From Glaciihabitans sp. (GTDB lineage Bacteria > Actinomycetota > Actinomycetes > Actinomycetales > Microbacteriaceae), in the NCBI GenBank assembly GCA_025465535.1, contig JAODMY010000063.1:1-32023 (forward strand): a stretch of 32,023 nt of DNA. Reading direction: 5' to 3'. The notes beneath the pieces were generated by a model. It worked only from the letters and a program-made list of their open reading frames with translations, ran no database searches and was not told the origin of the DNA. Positions 31,723 to 32,023 of this stretch are shown here, piece by piece (position 1 is the first letter of the stretch; each line of letters begins with the position of its first letter). The position numbers and the translations under genes are program-made.

Positions 31723-32023
31723 CTACGCGACGGCCAACTCGCGCTTGGGGATGTCGACCAGGTACTGGCTCGACGCGATAATCGTCAGGAATGTGGGGAA
31801 CTCGTCCGCCAGAGTGACCTGGCAGAACACGTCCGCCGCGTCGTCGAAGCGGTCGCCGCTGGATCGGGTGACGCCGTCCAGGACGCTGCCGAGGGTCGCG
31901 GCCACCGACTCTCGCGTCACGGTGTTTCCCTCCGCGGTGACCGTTCTGCGATGGATCCACTGCCAGAGCAGCGACCTGCTGATTTCGGCGGTCGCCGCAT
32001 CCTCCATCAGGTTGTCAATCGCT
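31723..32023 (-). CDS. aceB: Malate synthase, C-terminal part (gene runs off the right edge)
   Basis: The frame is open to the window edge, so only about the last 99 residues are seen. AIDNLMEDAATAEISRSLLWQ is the conserved C-terminal motif of malate synthase; the Asp in MEDAAT corresponds to the catalytic base that deprotonates acetyl-CoA. The enzyme makes malate from glyoxylate and acetyl-CoA in the glyoxylate bypass. Its C-terminal end (FLTIIASSQYLVDIPKREL) differs somewhat from the usual end in a Pro-Ala-Tyr stretch. It converges on the symporter gene across the long palindrome. The glyoxylate role would need isocitrate lyase, perhaps just beyond the window. Confidence 0.88.
   Translation of the reverse strand, partial: AIDNLMEDAATAEISRSLLWQWIHRRTVTAEGNTVTRESVAATLGSVLDGVTRSSGDRFDDAADVFCQVTLADEFPTFLTIIASSQYLVDIPKRELAVA

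Noticed and set aside
1..32023. tRNA, rRNA, transposase or integrase genes
   Set aside because: None could be recognised by reading both strands; a covariance search for tRNAs would settle the RNA part.

Overview
The window is high-GC DNA with frequent GGATGC/GCATCC words, GTG starts, ATGA-type gene overlaps and likely leaderless promoters. Together with the gene content this points to an actinobacterium, probably of the family Microbacteriaceae (inference; no rRNA or tRNA gene lies in the window). I saw no insertion sequence, integrase, CRISPR array or tRNA.

Left part (1-6250). The tail of a small membrane protein is followed by a compact four-gene module on the + strand: an ABC-2 type exporter (ATPase and permease) with a NarL/DesK-type histidine kinase and response regulator. 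It converges, with a 4-bp gap, on a minus-strand housekeeping block: two MaoC/hot-dog dehydratase subunits (HadA/HadB-like) and murB. Upstream of these, on the same strand, is a separate transcription unit for a 27-residue peptide ending in CDSCQ, with its own promoter, inverted repeat, strong ribosome binding site and intrinsic terminator.

Middle part (6248-15213). A XylFHG/Frc-like sugar ABC importer (minus strand) carries stem-loops between the binding-protein and ATPase genes. Next come a TetR regulator and a seven-helix protein resembling Pyr4-type membrane terpene cyclases, then an intergenic region with a perfect 30-bp-arm palindrome and a 7/8-mer tandem repeat. Small genes follow: a helical protein, a GNAT acetyltransferase, a VOC-fold protein, an alpha/beta hydrolase, a propeller-like protein and an unknown protein.

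Right part (15238-26990). One long minus-strand gene set of eleven genes encodes an RbsBAC-type ABC importer, an erythritol/threitol-dehydrogenase-like MDR enzyme, an SDR, a second MDR dehydrogenase, an aldose 1-epimerase, an IlvD/EDD sugar-acid dehydratase, a FadR-type GntR regulator, a PfkB kinase (KDG-kinase-like) and a KDPG-type aldolase. Most junctions overlap by a few bases. Together they look like an oxidative route in which an imported aldose or polyol is oxidised to an aldonate, dehydrated to a 2-keto-3-deoxy acid, phosphorylated and cleaved to pyruvate and a triose phosphate. The substrate is not determined, and no lactonase is present.

Divergent from it (27359-31653) is a GH38 alpha-mannosidase with a GPH-family sugar symporter. 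It ends in a second long perfect palindrome (27-bp arms) that includes the symporter stop codon, and the window closes with the 3' part of malate synthase (aceB) on the minus strand.
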